A DNA stretch of 64,000 nucleotides, from NCBI RefSeq assembly GCF_029844725.1, contig NZ_JAOCKJ010000001.1:186001-250000 (forward strand). Reading direction: 5' to 3'. Made by a program: the position numbers and the translations under genes. The stretch is from Pantoea sp. GD03673 (GTDB taxonomy: Bacteria; Pseudomonadota; Gammaproteobacteria; Enterobacterales; Enterobacteriaceae). How positions within the stretch are numbered: the stretch's first letter is position 1; each line of letters opens with the position of its first letter. This document shows positions 11,159 to 20,414 of this stretch, in pieces. The notes under the pieces were generated by a model that did not search any database, had not been told where the DNA came from, and saw only the letters and a program-made list of their open reading frames with translations.

Positions 11159-13521
11159 GCCCGCAGCGGCTTCAGCAGCGCAATCAGCGCTTCGCGGGCC
11201 GCCAGCGGCAGGTCGCCGCCACCGGTGTAACCATTGTTTTCAATGATCACCTGATTCAGCCCGACCAGCCAGTCGTAGATGTAGTAGGCGGTGTGGTTGG
11301 CCGGTGCCGCAGAGAGTTTCGTCAGGCGCTGACCGGCACTGAAGCTGACGCTGGGTGCCGGAGGACGCGAGAAAATCACCTGACCCCGGTTAACCCGGCT
11401 GGCAGGCCGTTCGGTTTCAGGCCGCTGCAAAAAGCCGAGCCAGGCAACAAAATCCCCCAGCACCGTCATTGCACGCGTCACCTGACGATCGGCGCGAGAC
11501 TCATGGCTGACACTCTGCGTATCCGGCTCATGCAGCGCCTGCTGGAGTTTTTGCGCGATGTCAGTGCGGAATCCGGCCGTAATCAGCTCTTCAACCAGCC
11601 ACTCCATTGTCGGCTTGTCCACGTTCAGCAACGTCAGCAGACTGCGGTTCTCCGGCAGCTGGCGCAGATGATCCAGCCACAGCAGCAGCACCTGACGCGG
11701 ATACTGCTGGGTGCTTTGCAGACTCTGACGCGGCTGCACCGGCGCTTCAGCCGGGCTTTCGCTGAACAGGTCAAATTCAAACCCGATACCAAACTGATTT
11801 TCCGGTGCCTGAATCGTGGCCGGTTTGCTGCCTGACAGGGCCGACTGATTGAGCCACAGCTGGCGCAGCGCTTCACGCGGCGGCTGCAGGCGCTCCAGCA
11901 GCTCGCCATGCAGGCCGGTGCGATGCTGCAGACACTTCAGCAACGTGTCGGCGATATTCTGTTTGCGTGCCGCCTGTTCCGGGCTGGCACCCGCTTCGGT
12001 CCAGGGTAGCAGACGTCGCTCCACCACGGTGTGCTGAATCTGCGCCAGCTGAGCCAGCAGCATGTCGCGGCGGGCTTCCGGCTGCATCTCATCCTGCAAC
12101 CAGCTCGCCATGCGGTCGACACCCGCACGATCCAGGGCCAGCATCGATCCCCAGTGCTGACCCGGCTGCCCCATCTGACGCTGCACCGCTTCATCTACGT
12201 TGACCTGCTGATGGCGGGCATCGAAGGGGGTGATTGCCCAGATCAGGCGCGGTTTCTCTGCGGATTCCTGGGTGGGCTGATGACGCTGCCATTCGCGCAG
12301 CGTTTCGCTGGCGAGGTCCGCATCCTGACGCTGGCTGGCGGCGGTGCAGACCAGCAGCAGGTCAATCGCCTGCCGTGCGGCATAGAAGCCGGGCAGCAGA
12401 GCGCGTTTCTGTTCCAGCAGCAGCGCACGTAGGGGATCCTGCTGCTGCAGGCGCTGACGATCTTCCTGAACCGCCGAATCACTGGACTGGCCCGGCGCGG
12501 GCAGGTCCAGCATATCGGCATCATCATAAAGCGCGGTACGCGGTGTGGAACTCAGCGGTACCAGCACTTCCAGCGTCAGCAGCGCCAGTAATCCCAGCGG
12601 CACGTTCTGCGCTTTGCCGATGCGATTGCCGTTCATCGGACAGACTTCCACTGGCTGCTGCTGATCCTGCTCACTGGCCGGCACAATCAGCTGCTCGGCA
12701 GGCAGCAGTGACGCATCGGTCAGCAGACTCAGGGGCGCGAGCACCCGACTGCTGTTACGCAGCTGATGCCGCAGGTGCAGCAGGGTGCGCAGCATCTCAT
12801 TCAGGGCGGGCTGAGCAGGCCACAGCAACGAAAAGAGCTGCACCCGATCATCAACGCTAAGCCAGGGTGCCAGCTCAACGGCCTGCGGCCAGAAATGGCG
12901 ATCGAGCCGCGCATCGTGATGCGGACGGCGGCGGCACCAGGACCAGAGTGTTACCAGCGCATCACCTTCCAGACCGGCCAGCGGCGTGGCGAGACGATGA
13001 CGCTGCAGACGCTGCAGTGTGCTGTCGATCTGCAGGGTGTCGGGCGTGGACGTTCTGGCACAGGCGACCATCAGTCGCACCAGCTCCGCTTCACTCAGCA
13101 GCGTCAGTTCAACCGGCCACTCGCCTGACAGCGGCTCGCGCTGGTGGCTGAATCGGGTGGCGGTAGCAAAATCGAGGTTGCCGGGATTGATATGCTGAAA
13201 CCAGCTCAGCAGTTTATCGCCCATGCGGGTCACTAACTGACCCTGGGCATCGGCCACCATTTCGTTCAGCAGCCAGGCTTTGCCCGCCTGCGACTGACCA
13301 AACAGCGCCAGCGTCACCGGGCGCGCCACCTGCTGCGCCAGTGCCTGGGTCTGCACGCGTGCCTGACGCAGCTGCAGCGTCAGGGTTTCGGCTTCCAGCG
13401 CCAGACGCGGCGACTGCTCGCGGGTGGTCTCAACCCAGGCCAGGCTGTTATTCAGGGCGTCCTGCAACAGGGTAAGACGTTTTGCCAGCGTTTGGGGCTG
13501 GCGGGGTTTTAACGCTTTCAT
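11155..13521 (-). CDS. srfC: SrfC-like putative virulence effector (P-loop-like protein)
   Basis: A 788-residue protein, last gene of a three-gene operon whose members match srfA, srfB and srfC, named in Salmonella as SsrB-regulated. Near residues 70-84 it has LALFGQSQAGKAWLLNE, a Walker-A-like loop whose usual Ser/Thr after Lys is Ala; dynamin-like or GTPase-like folds have been suspected for this family. The first 60 residues are predicted helical (LQDALNNSLAWVETTREQSPR). It starts with a 4-nt ATGA overlap to srfB. The biochemical role is not established; no signal peptide is visible. Confidence 0.86.
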   Translation of the reverse strand: MKALKPRQPQTLAKRLTLLQDALNNSLAWVETTREQSPRLALEAETLTLQLRQARVQTQALAQQVARPVTLALFGQSQAGKAWLLNEMVADAQGQLVTRMGDKLLSWFQHINPGNLDFATATRFSHQREPLSGEWPVELTLLSEAELVRLMVACARTSTPDTLQIDSTLQRLQRHRLATPLAGLEGDALVTLWSWCRRRPHHDARLDRHFWPQAVELAPWLSVDDRVQLFSLLWPAQPALNEMLRTLLHLRHQLRNSSRVLAPLSLLTDASLLPAEQLIVPASEQDQQQPVEVCPMNGNRIGKAQNVPLGLLALLTLEVLVPLSSTPRTALYDDADMLDLPAPGQSSDSAVQEDRQRLQQQDPLRALLLEQKRALLPGFYAARQAIDLLLVCTAASQRQDADLASETLREWQRHQPTQESAEKPRLIWAITPFDARHQQVNVDEAVQRQMGQPGQHWGSMLALDRAGVDRMASWLQDEMQPEARRDMLLAQLAQIQHTVVERRLLPWTEAGASPEQAARKQNIADTLLKCLQHRTGLHGELLERLQPPREALRQLWLNQSALSGSKPATIQAPENQFGIGFEFDLFSESPAEAPVQPRQSLQSTQQYPRQVLLLWLDHLRQLPENRSLLTLLNVDKPTMEWLVEELITAGFRTDIAQKLQQALHEPDTQSVSHESRADRQVTRAMTVLGDFVAWLGFLQRPETERPASRVNRGQVIFSRPPAPSVSFSAGQRLTKLSAAPANHTAYYIYDWLVGLNQVIIENNGYTGGGDLPLAAREALIALLKPLRA

Positions 13522-16481
13522 CGTTTACACACGCTCCCGCTGTCAATCCAGTATTGCGCATTGGCATTGCCGGATGCCGACAGGGTATTCAGCTTCAGAC
13601 TTAACTGCTCAAGCGGCACGCGAGTGCCATCGTCCAGCCGCGCATCGCTCAGCACCAGACTTTCCGGGCCGGAGGCGTCGGGACCGGCTTTCACCGCCAG
13701 ACGGATGCGCAGCACGCTCTCACCGGCGACTTTACGCGCCAGCGTGGCGTCGTTCAGCGTCAGGCTGTAGAGCGGCGAGGCGGGCCAGCGCTCATTATCC
13801 AGCTGACGGAAGCCAAGACAGACGTTGCCGCGAATACGGAAACTGCTTTTTTTATCCAGCGCATAGCCGGGATCGTCGAGATCAATTTCGCTATAGCAGA
13901 GGTTCTCGTCCGCCAGCGCCTGATTTTCATCGAGCATGCCCAGATAGCGAATCGTCGAATAGGGTTCAAAATCGCCTGCGCGGAACCAGAAACTGCTCAG
14001 ACGCAGATCCAGCGCCAGCAGGCAGAGCATTGCGCCGACCGCCGCAGTGGATTTCGGGTTGTCGATGCGACCATGTTTGTTAAACGGATACCAGTCGCTG
14101 GTGTGATAGCCTTCCAGCGACAGAATACGGCTGCCCGGCAGCGGTTGCAGATGGCGCACCAGCGCCTGAATGCCGGGGAAGCGCGACGGACGACCGGTCA
14201 GCAGCAGCACGTCACACTGATAGAGCGAGACCACTTCACACATTGATCGCAGCGCCGGGATAATCGCCATGCGGTGCTGCATAAACTCACCATGCAGCTG
14301 CGACAGGCTCACCACCAGCGGCACCTGCAGCAGGTCAAAGCGGCTGTTGCCGCCCAGTTCACGCTGGATCTCGCCGTTAACAAACGCCAGCACTGCGTCA
14401 CCCGGTGGTTGCCCGACCAGCTCGCCAAACAGCGCGTTGATCTCGGCGTGGCTCTCCAGCGGGTCCCAGTTCTCGTAGCGCTCCAGCACCGCCTGCGCCA
14501 GCGGAATAAACAGCTGTAAGGTAACCTGCTGACGCAGCGTTGCCTGACCGTCCATGCGGCTGTCGTGACCGAACAGCTTGTTCATCAGGGGTTCTGCCAG
14601 GGTCAGACCCGCTTTTTGCAGGTGCTGTTGCAGCGCCGGTAAAATCCACAGCTGAATTACATCCAGCAGGATATCGTCGCCCGCGACTTTAAAACCTTCA
14701 CGGAACAGCAGACGCGGCGTGATTTTGACGTTGTTGCCCTGACCATCATCCAGACGATATTGCGTGATGGCGAGGTCAGTGGTGCCGCCGCCGATATCAA
14801 TGGAGGCGATACGCAGGCTTTTGCCCGGCAGCTCGTCAGCCTCGCGCGGGCGATCCGGGCGGGCCATGCTGCTGAAAAAGTCCTCCGCGCGTCCGGCAAA
14901 GTTGACCTGGGTTTCATTGAACAGCCAGACCATCTGACCACAGGTGGCCTCATCCCACTCCATCTGCACATCCGGCAGCGGTTTTGGGTTCTGACGCGGC
15001 AAAGAAGGTGAAAGATCATCGTCTTCGGTCAGCCAGCCTTCGGCTTTCCAGACCAGCGCCAGCGCTTCCTGCATCCGGCGGCGGAAAATCTCACGCTCCG
15101 GCTTCGGCATCGCCGACGGCAGCGTCAGGATCACATGGCGCAGCTGACGCGGCGCGTGGCTCTGCGGCATCCGCTGACGCTGTGCGGCACTGTTCATCTG
15201 CATCAGCGCCTGCGCCAGCAGCTCACACAGCATAAATGTCATCAGCGAACTGCGGCTGTAGTGCGGTGAAAAAACCGGCAGGCGATCGTCCGGAGCCAGC
15301 GAAGAGAGCGGCTGGCCTTCGTCGTTCAGCAGGGTGGTAAAGGGCGCGGCATAGGCCAGCGGTTCAGCCTGATCGCCCGGCGTGTTAAAACGCCAGCCTG
15401 GCTGATAACGTGCTTCATCCCACAGGTAACGGCGCGGACTGGAAAGGCCGGTGCTGCCTTCCAGCCCCACACGCTGCAGAGCCAGACGGCTCGCTTCGCG
15501 TCCGACGCGTGTCAGAGAGGGCCACATAAAGGCCTGCTCACGGCCGCTTTCCAGCGAGAAGTTCGCTTTGCCAAAGCGGGTTTCGGCAAACTCCAGACGG
15601 CTGTCAAACAGCTCGTTGTAAACCTGATGCGGCTGGGAGAGATCGCGCAACTGAAGCTCATAGGTCTGCTTCAGCCCGTTGCTCTCTTCCGGGTGATCTT
15701 CTACCAGAATGCCGCAGGTATGGGAGTTGCCGACATCCAGGATGATATCGACGTTGACCGCCGGGGTCTGCAGCGTGGCGGCCTGGATGTGGATGTCGCT
15801 GAGGTCCAGCTGTTCGCCCAGCAGCTCCAGCAGATTAAGGTAGTGCGCCTGATACTCAAACTCGCGCAGCGCCTGATTAATAGCCTGTTCGCGGCGATCG
15901 GAAACGCGGTCGGTAAAGGATTCGCGCAGCCAGCCGTCAACCCAGGTCAGGTCAAGGAAATCCCCCAGCTCATAGTTGTGCCAGGCGAGTGCAAAGGTCA
16001 CGCCGTTCTGTGCATCAGCGGGGCTCAGGCCGAGCTGTTCGCCGCCATCCTGTTCCGCCACGCAGCGGGTATCAAACGCCAGCGTGACGCGATGGGTATT
16101 GCCTGCCGCATCGGGCGCGGGCAGGGCAACCAGCCGCATCCGTGCCCAGTTTTCAGGGCCGCCGATAAAACGACGGCCGCTGGCGCAGCGCAGCATCGGC
16201 AGCGGCAGCCAGCAGGCTGACAGCAGAGTGAGTGAGTCGGCCAGCGCGATATCCGATTCCGGTCGCAACACTTCCGCCGCGCCGCCATCTTCCGGGAAGA
16301 GCATGAATTTGCCGCTGTTGCCGTCGACATTCAGGCGCAGCAGGGGACCGTTAGCGGTCTGGCGCACAAACTGACGGCGCGCCTGAGTGGCTGAGAGCTG
16401 CAGGCCGAAATCCAGAAACTGCACGCCGCTGTTTTCAATCAGCGAAATTTTTTGTTTGTCATCGATCAGGGGAGCCAGCAT
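13518..16481 (-). CDS. srfB: SrfB-like protein with actin/Hsp70-type ATPase motifs
   Basis: A 987-residue protein of the SrfB family. Two phosphate-binding motifs of the ASKHA (actin/Hsp70/sugar kinase) fold can be read: IILDVGNSHTCGILVED near residue 250 and ASIDIGGGTTDLAITQ near residue 560, followed by LLTGRPSRFPGIQAL, which resembles the adenosine motif. It is therefore very likely an ATPase, probably chaperone-like, but its client is unknown. It lies 2 nt after srfA and overlaps srfC by 4 nt, so the three are translated together. Confidence 0.87.
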   Translation of the reverse strand: MLAPLIDDKQKISLIENSGVQFLDFGLQLSATQARRQFVRQTANGPLLRLNVDGNSGKFMLFPEDGGAAEVLRPESDIALADSLTLLSACWLPLPMLRCASGRRFIGGPENWARMRLVALPAPDAAGNTHRVTLAFDTRCVAEQDGGEQLGLSPADAQNGVTFALAWHNYELGDFLDLTWVDGWLRESFTDRVSDRREQAINQALREFEYQAHYLNLLELLGEQLDLSDIHIQAATLQTPAVNVDIILDVGNSHTCGILVEDHPEESNGLKQTYELQLRDLSQPHQVYNELFDSRLEFAETRFGKANFSLESGREQAFMWPSLTRVGREASRLALQRVGLEGSTGLSSPRRYLWDEARYQPGWRFNTPGDQAEPLAYAAPFTTLLNDEGQPLSSLAPDDRLPVFSPHYSRSSLMTFMLCELLAQALMQMNSAAQRQRMPQSHAPRQLRHVILTLPSAMPKPEREIFRRRMQEALALVWKAEGWLTEDDDLSPSLPRQNPKPLPDVQMEWDEATCGQMVWLFNETQVNFAGRAEDFFSSMARPDRPREADELPGKSLRIASIDIGGGTTDLAITQYRLDDGQGNNVKITPRLLFREGFKVAGDDILLDVIQLWILPALQQHLQKAGLTLAEPLMNKLFGHDSRMDGQATLRQQVTLQLFIPLAQAVLERYENWDPLESHAEINALFGELVGQPPGDAVLAFVNGEIQRELGGNSRFDLLQVPLVVSLSQLHGEFMQHRMAIIPALRSMCEVVSLYQCDVLLLTGRPSRFPGIQALVRHLQPLPGSRILSLEGYHTSDWYPFNKHGRIDNPKSTAAVGAMLCLLALDLRLSSFWFRAGDFEPYSTIRYLGMLDENQALADENLCYSEIDLDDPGYALDKKSSFRIRGNVCLGFRQLDNERWPASPLYSLTLNDATLARKVAGESVLRIRLAVKAGPDASGPESLVLSDARLDDGTRVPLEQLSLKLNTLSASGNANAQYWIDSGSVCKR

Positions 16482-16483
16482 CG

Positions 16484-17884
16484 TTATTTACTCTCACGCT
16501 TAATCGTCATCGGGAAAACCCGGTCTTCAGCATACTGCGCTTCACATACGGCGGCACCGATACTCGCGTGGCAGACCAGCAGCGGCATACGGTAGCGCGA
16601 ATTATTCTGGCACTTCGCCGTGTAGCGGCTTTCAATGACCAGATTCCCGGCACTGGTCATGGCGGCGCTGACATCGGCTTTACAGCTGGTATTCCCCTGC
16701 GTGACCTGCACGCTGCCTTTGCCATTTTTGAACTGGAAGCGCATCACAGGTGGCTTACCGGTTGGCGTTGGCATCTGGTCAACAGTGACACGCCAGCGGC
16801 CATCAATCACCTGTACCTGACCTTCGCGCACGGCGTCCGGCGTCACTATCAGGTCATCGGCTTTGGCTGGCACTGTCGGTGTCACCACAGTGGCAAGGGT
16901 AGCAGATGAGGCAGCCGGTGCGGCGTCAGGGGTGGCGACGCTGGCCGGTTTCTGCGGCAGCGAAGCGGATTGATTCTCCGCCGTGGCCGTTTCAGCAGGA
17001 GGCGCAACAGCAGGCGTCGCAGTAGCAGTGGGTGTGGCTGCAACCGGCGTCTGAGGCTGAGTGGCGGTCGGGGTGGAAACCGCAGCGGGAGCGGAAACAG
17101 CAGCAGGTGCAGCAACCGGCTTCGTGGAGGCCACCGGTGTGGCAACAGGCGTCGGACGATGCAGCATCACGGTCACCATCACCGCAGCGGCAATCGCCAC
17201 TGGCGGTAATAAATACCAGACGCGGAAACGGCGGCGGGCCGCCACCGGGGTAACCGGCTGTGGTTCAACGGGTTCCGCAACCGGCAGAGGAGCCGCGTCG
17301 GGTTCAGCTTCAGGTTCGGCAACGATCACCGGTGCGGCGACCGCAGGCGCGGCAGGCAGTTCAGGCAGCGGTTCAACCAGCGTGTCCGGCAGATTTTCTT
17401 CCAGCGTGTCACGCAGACAGGCCAGCGCATCATCGCGGCTGCGCGCCTGAGCATCGACAAAACCCCAGAAGGTAATGACCGGCTTGCCATCAACCAGATA
17501 GACATATTGCTGATCGGGGAATTGCAGGGTTTTGCTGAGTAGCGCACCAAACAGCCGCATCGACGGATTCTCTGCCGCGCGCGCGCGCGTACTGAGATCC
17601 TGCATATCCTGCTGGCAGGCGGTGAGCTGTTGCAGCGCCGCCCGACGCTCATGATCGCTCGCGCCCAGCCAGGATTTCACCCGACCGCTAAACGGGGCAT
17701 ACCAGTCGAGGCGATCGCCCCGTTCATTGGCCTGAGGAATGGCCAGGCAATCTGCCAGTGCGCTCTGACGGCGCAGGCGCAGGGTTTCACGAATTTGCAG
17801 TGCTGAGGCGTAGACCGGCTGGCCATTTTCACCTAACGCCAGAACTGCATCTAAATTACCGCTGCGCAGAAAAGTTTTTGCCAC
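16484..17884 (-). CDS. srfA: SrfA-like protein with one membrane segment
   Basis: A 466-residue protein, first of the srfABC operon, beginning at GTG 17884 (MAKTFLRSGNLDAVLALGENG). An N-terminal cytoplasmic domain of about 170 residues is followed by an acidic Pro/Ala stretch, one membrane helix at about 224-241 (WYLLPPVAIAAAVMVTVML), a long Pro/Ala/Thr/Val low-complexity stalk to about residue 345, and a C-terminal domain with four cysteines (periplasmic if the stalk exits). This suggests a membrane-anchored partner of the SrfB ATPase. Function is inferred from architecture only. Confidence 0.83.
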   Translation of the reverse strand: MAKTFLRSGNLDAVLALGENGQPVYASALQIRETLRLRRQSALADCLAIPQANERGDRLDWYAPFSGRVKSWLGASDHERRAALQQLTACQQDMQDLSTRARAAENPSMRLFGALLSKTLQFPDQQYVYLVDGKPVITFWGFVDAQARSRDDALACLRDTLEENLPDTLVEPLPELPAAPAVAAPVIVAEPEAEPDAAPLPVAEPVEPQPVTPVAARRRFRVWYLLPPVAIAAAVMVTVMLHRPTPVATPVASTKPVAAPAAVSAPAAVSTPTATQPQTPVAATPTATATPAVAPPAETATAENQSASLPQKPASVATPDAAPAASSATLATVVTPTVPAKADDLIVTPDAVREGQVQVIDGRWRVTVDQMPTPTGKPPVMRFQFKNGKGSVQVTQGNTSCKADVSAAMTSAGNLVIESRYTAKCQNNSRYRMPLLVCHASIGAAVCEAQYAEDRVFPMTIKRESK

Positions 17885-18055
17885 CTGTTGGGCCCTTATC
17901 GGTCGTTGTCTGAGGCAGAAAATCGCGTGTTATCGACGATTAGGTTGATCTTACGCGGGGCAATGACAAATCAAACGGCAGAAAAGGAGGTAAATCCAGT
18001 GTTTTTTTCACCGGCGGGCGGAAAAATAACCGATATTTCAGCGGGTATCACGCCA

Positions 18056-19240
18056 TCAGGCGTTTTTATGCACCAGCAGCAGGTGAGCGATAACCCCGCC
18101 CGCCAGTCCCCAGAAGGCCGCACCCATACCCAGTAACGACACGCCCGAGGCGGTGATCAAAAAAGTGATTAACGCGCTGTCGCGTTCAGCGGGTACATCC
18201 AGTGCGCGATGCAGGCTGCCCCCCAGCGTAGCCAGCAGCGCCAGACCCGCCAGCGCCTCAATCAGCACCGCAGGCAGTGCGCTGAACAGCACGGCGATCA
18301 GCGCACCGGACGCGCCCGCCAGCAGATAGAACAGCCCGGCTACCACCGACGCACGCCAGCGTTGCTGAGGACTGGCGTCGACCTCATCGCTCATGCAGAT
18401 GGCCGCCGTAATTGCTGCCACACAGACTGAGAATCCACCCAATGGCGACAGCAGCAGCGCCGTTATGCCGGTCCAGCTCATCAGAGCAGAGACCGGTGGC
18501 CGGTAACCGTGTGCCTGCAGCGTCGCGATGCCGGGGGCATTCTGCGACGCCATTGTCACCAGGAAGTAGGGTATGCCAATCCCCAGCAGCGTGGTCAGGG
18601 TGAAGTGCGGCATCACGGGTTCCGGCAGTGCCAGCCTGATCGACTGCGGCGGAAAGTGGATGAGATCCTGGGCCAGCGCAACCGCAATACCCACCAGCAG
18701 GGTCACCAGAATGGCATAGCGTGCCAGCCAGCGACGGGCCAGCAGCCAGGCGAGGCACATGCTGCCACAAAGCACAAAGTTGCTTTGCAAATCGGCGAAG
18801 GTCTGCAGCCCGAAGCGTAGCAGAATACCCGCCAGCATTGCCGCTGCCAGCGAGGCGGGAATATGGTTCATCAGCCGGGCAAACAGGCCGGTGACGCCGC
18901 AGACAACAATCAGCAGGTTAGCGAAAACAAAGACGCCCACCGCCTCGTTCAGCGAAATGCCGTGAAAACTGGTCGTCAGCAGCGCGGCACCGGGTGTGGA
19001 CCAGGCGGCCAGCACCGGCATGCGGTAGCGCAGTGACAGCGCAATTGAGGCGATCCCCTGCGCGATGCCCAGCACCGACAGCCAGCCACCGATTTGTGCT
19101 GGCGAGGCACCGGCCGCCTGAAACATCTGATAGATAATCGCGCCGCTGCTACTGTAACCCACCAGTACGGCAACAAAACCGGAGATCAGCATCGGCAGGG
19201 TAAAACGGGGGTGTTCCGCTCTCGTCATGGGCAGGCTCAT
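18056..19240 (-). CDS. ydcO: Benzoate/H+ symporter family membrane protein (BenE/YdcO)
   Basis: A 394-residue inner-membrane protein with 11-12 hydrophobic segments. The sequence (LISGFVAVLVGYSSSGAIIYQ, MASQNAPGIATLQAHGY, SPLGGFSVCVAAITAAICMS) is that of the BenE family; E. coli YdcO is its closest known relative by both sequence and neighbourhood. The start is placed at ATG 19240 (MSLPMTRAEH) because the ORF upstream of it consists of the palindromic operator. It diverges from the sutR-like regulator gene, as ydcO and ydcN do in E. coli. The real substrate in enterobacteria is not established. Confidence 0.88.
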   Translation of the reverse strand: MSLPMTRAEHPRFTLPMLISGFVAVLVGYSSSGAIIYQMFQAAGASPAQIGGWLSVLGIAQGIASIALSLRYRMPVLAAWSTPGAALLTTSFHGISLNEAVGVFVFANLLIVVCGVTGLFARLMNHIPASLAAAMLAGILLRFGLQTFADLQSNFVLCGSMCLAWLLARRWLARYAILVTLLVGIAVALAQDLIHFPPQSIRLALPEPVMPHFTLTTLLGIGIPYFLVTMASQNAPGIATLQAHGYRPPVSALMSWTGITALLLSPLGGFSVCVAAITAAICMSDEVDASPQQRWRASVVAGLFYLLAGASGALIAVLFSALPAVLIEALAGLALLATLGGSLHRALDVPAERDSALITFLITASGVSLLGMGAAFWGLAGGVIAHLLLVHKNA

Positions 19241-19248
19241 TATCAGGT

Positions 19249-19291
19249 GTGCGTTATAGCGCACATGGTTACATAGTGCGCTATAACGCAC
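19249..19291. promoter_or_regulatory. Perfect 16-bp inverted repeat operator between ydcO and sutR
   Basis: GTGCGTTATAGCGCAC (19249-19264) is mirrored exactly by GTGCGCTATAACGCAC (19276-19291) with 11 bp between. Each arm is itself a near-perfect palindrome, so there are two dyad half-operators about 27 bp (2.5 helical turns) centre to centre. It lies 9 bp upstream of the chosen ydcO start and about 60 bp upstream of the sutR start. The XRE-cupin regulator next to it is the likely ligand. Confidence 0.75.
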
Positions 19292-19349
19292 AAGTGTTAC
19301 ACTGCTGGCATAACGTCATTCCTCTGATGACGAGTATTCAGGAGAAAAA

Positions 19350-19907
19350 ATGGCAGATTTTCAGCAACACCTGAGCGGCGCGCTCAGACAGTTGCGTCAG
19401 GCCAATGGCTGGAGTCTGACGCTGACGGCGGAGCGAACCGGCGTCAGTAAAGCGATGCTGGGGCAGATTGAGCGGGGTGAATCGAGCCCAACGGTGGCAA
19501 CGCTGTGGAAGATTGCCACCGGCTTCAACGTTCCCTTTTCCTTTTTTATCGACGGCACCGCGCTGCCGTCCGGCACCCCATCGCGATTCAGTCAGCCCGA
19601 TTTTGATATGTCGGTGCGCTCTATACTGCCTTACGATCCGCAACTGCGCGTTGATTTGCTGGCGGTGGAGCTGGCACCGGGTGCGCAGAGTCATTCAACA
19701 CCCCATGAAGCGGGCTGCGTGGAGCAGGTGGTCGTTATTGAAGGCGAACTGCTGCTGGGCGTCGCTGATCGCTGGCGACGTCTGCTCACCGGCGAGGCGT
19801 TTCAGTTCCGTGCCGACGTGCCGCACAGCTACCGGAACCCGCTCAGCACGCCGCTGCGCTTTCACAGCCTGATTCACTACCTGCAGCGGCCGGGCGTTAC
19901 AAATTGA
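19350..19907 (+). CDS. sutR: XRE-cupin transcriptional regulator (SutR/YdcN type)
   Basis: A 185-residue regulator with an N-terminal XRE helix-turn-helix (LRQLRQANGWSLTLTAERTGVSKAMLGQIERGESSPTVATLWKIA, residues about 12-55) and a C-terminal cupin effector domain (HSTPHEAGCVEQVVVIEGEL). The start ATG 19350 is preceded by AGGAG. Divergence from a ydcO homologue matches E. coli ydcN (sutR), described as controlling sulfur-utilisation genes. It probably represses ydcO and itself through the adjoining perfect inverted repeat. Confidence 0.88.
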   Translation: MADFQQHLSGALRQLRQANGWSLTLTAERTGVSKAMLGQIERGESSPTVATLWKIATGFNVPFSFFIDGTALPSGTPSRFSQPDFDMSVRSILPYDPQLRVDLLAVELAPGAQSHSTPHEAGCVEQVVVIEGELLLGVADRWRRLLTGEAFQFRADVPHSYRNPLSTPLRFHSLIHYLQRPGVTN

Positions 19908-19973
19908 TACCGCAGCAAACTACACAGTTTACCTTCGTATCTTTATACTTTCGCTTATCAATGGAGACGGGAA

Positions 19974-20399
19974 ATGAGCGATCTGACTGAATCGGCTGCC
20001 ACGCTGCGGATGCTGGTGGGCAAGCTGGGCCGCCGTTTGCGCGAGTCGGCACCCCCTGGTGAACTCACCTGGTCACAGGTTGCGGTGCTGGGGCATCTGG
20101 TACGGGATGGGGCGATGACGGTGACGCAGCTGGCCGCCGCCGAGGGTGTACGCACCCAGTCAATGGGCACGACCGTCGCCGGATTAGTGGCGGCAGAACT
20201 TATCTCGGGTGAGCCCGATCCCCATGACGGCCGTAAAACCCGCTATCTGCCGACCGCGTCGAGCCTGGCGGTGATTACGTCGAGTCGTGCAATGCGCGAT
20301 GACTGGCTGGTGCGGACGCTGGACGCACGGCTCAGCCCGGCAGAACAGCAGCAGCTGACCGACGTTCTCCCTCTGCTGCAACGACTTACTGACGATTAA
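19974..20399 (+). CDS. MarR family transcriptional regulator
   Basis: A 141-residue winged-helix protein (LTWSQVAVLGHLVRDGAMTVTQLAAAEGVRTQSMGTTVAGLVA, then the wing SGEPDPHDGRKTRYLPT). The DxxDGR wing motif is typical of MarR. ATG 19974 follows GGAGACGGG. It stands 15 bp before an isochorismatase-family gene on the same strand, which is likely its regulatory target and co-transcribed. Confidence 0.88.
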   Translation: MSDLTESAATLRMLVGKLGRRLRESAPPGELTWSQVAVLGHLVRDGAMTVTQLAAAEGVRTQSMGTTVAGLVAAELISGEPDPHDGRKTRYLPTASSLAVITSSRAMRDDWLVRTLDARLSPAEQQQLTDVLPLLQRLTDD

Positions 20400-20414
20400 A
20401 TCTGAGGATTCAAC

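Noticed and set aside
16970..17450. Gly/Ser/Arg-rich repeated frames opposite srfA
   Set aside because: They come from the Pro/Ala/Thr/Val low-complexity stalk of SrfA read backwards.
17577..17590. GCGCGCGC-type alternating run inside srfA
   Set aside because: It encodes TRARAAE-type residues in frame and is too short to call a Z-DNA or repeat element.
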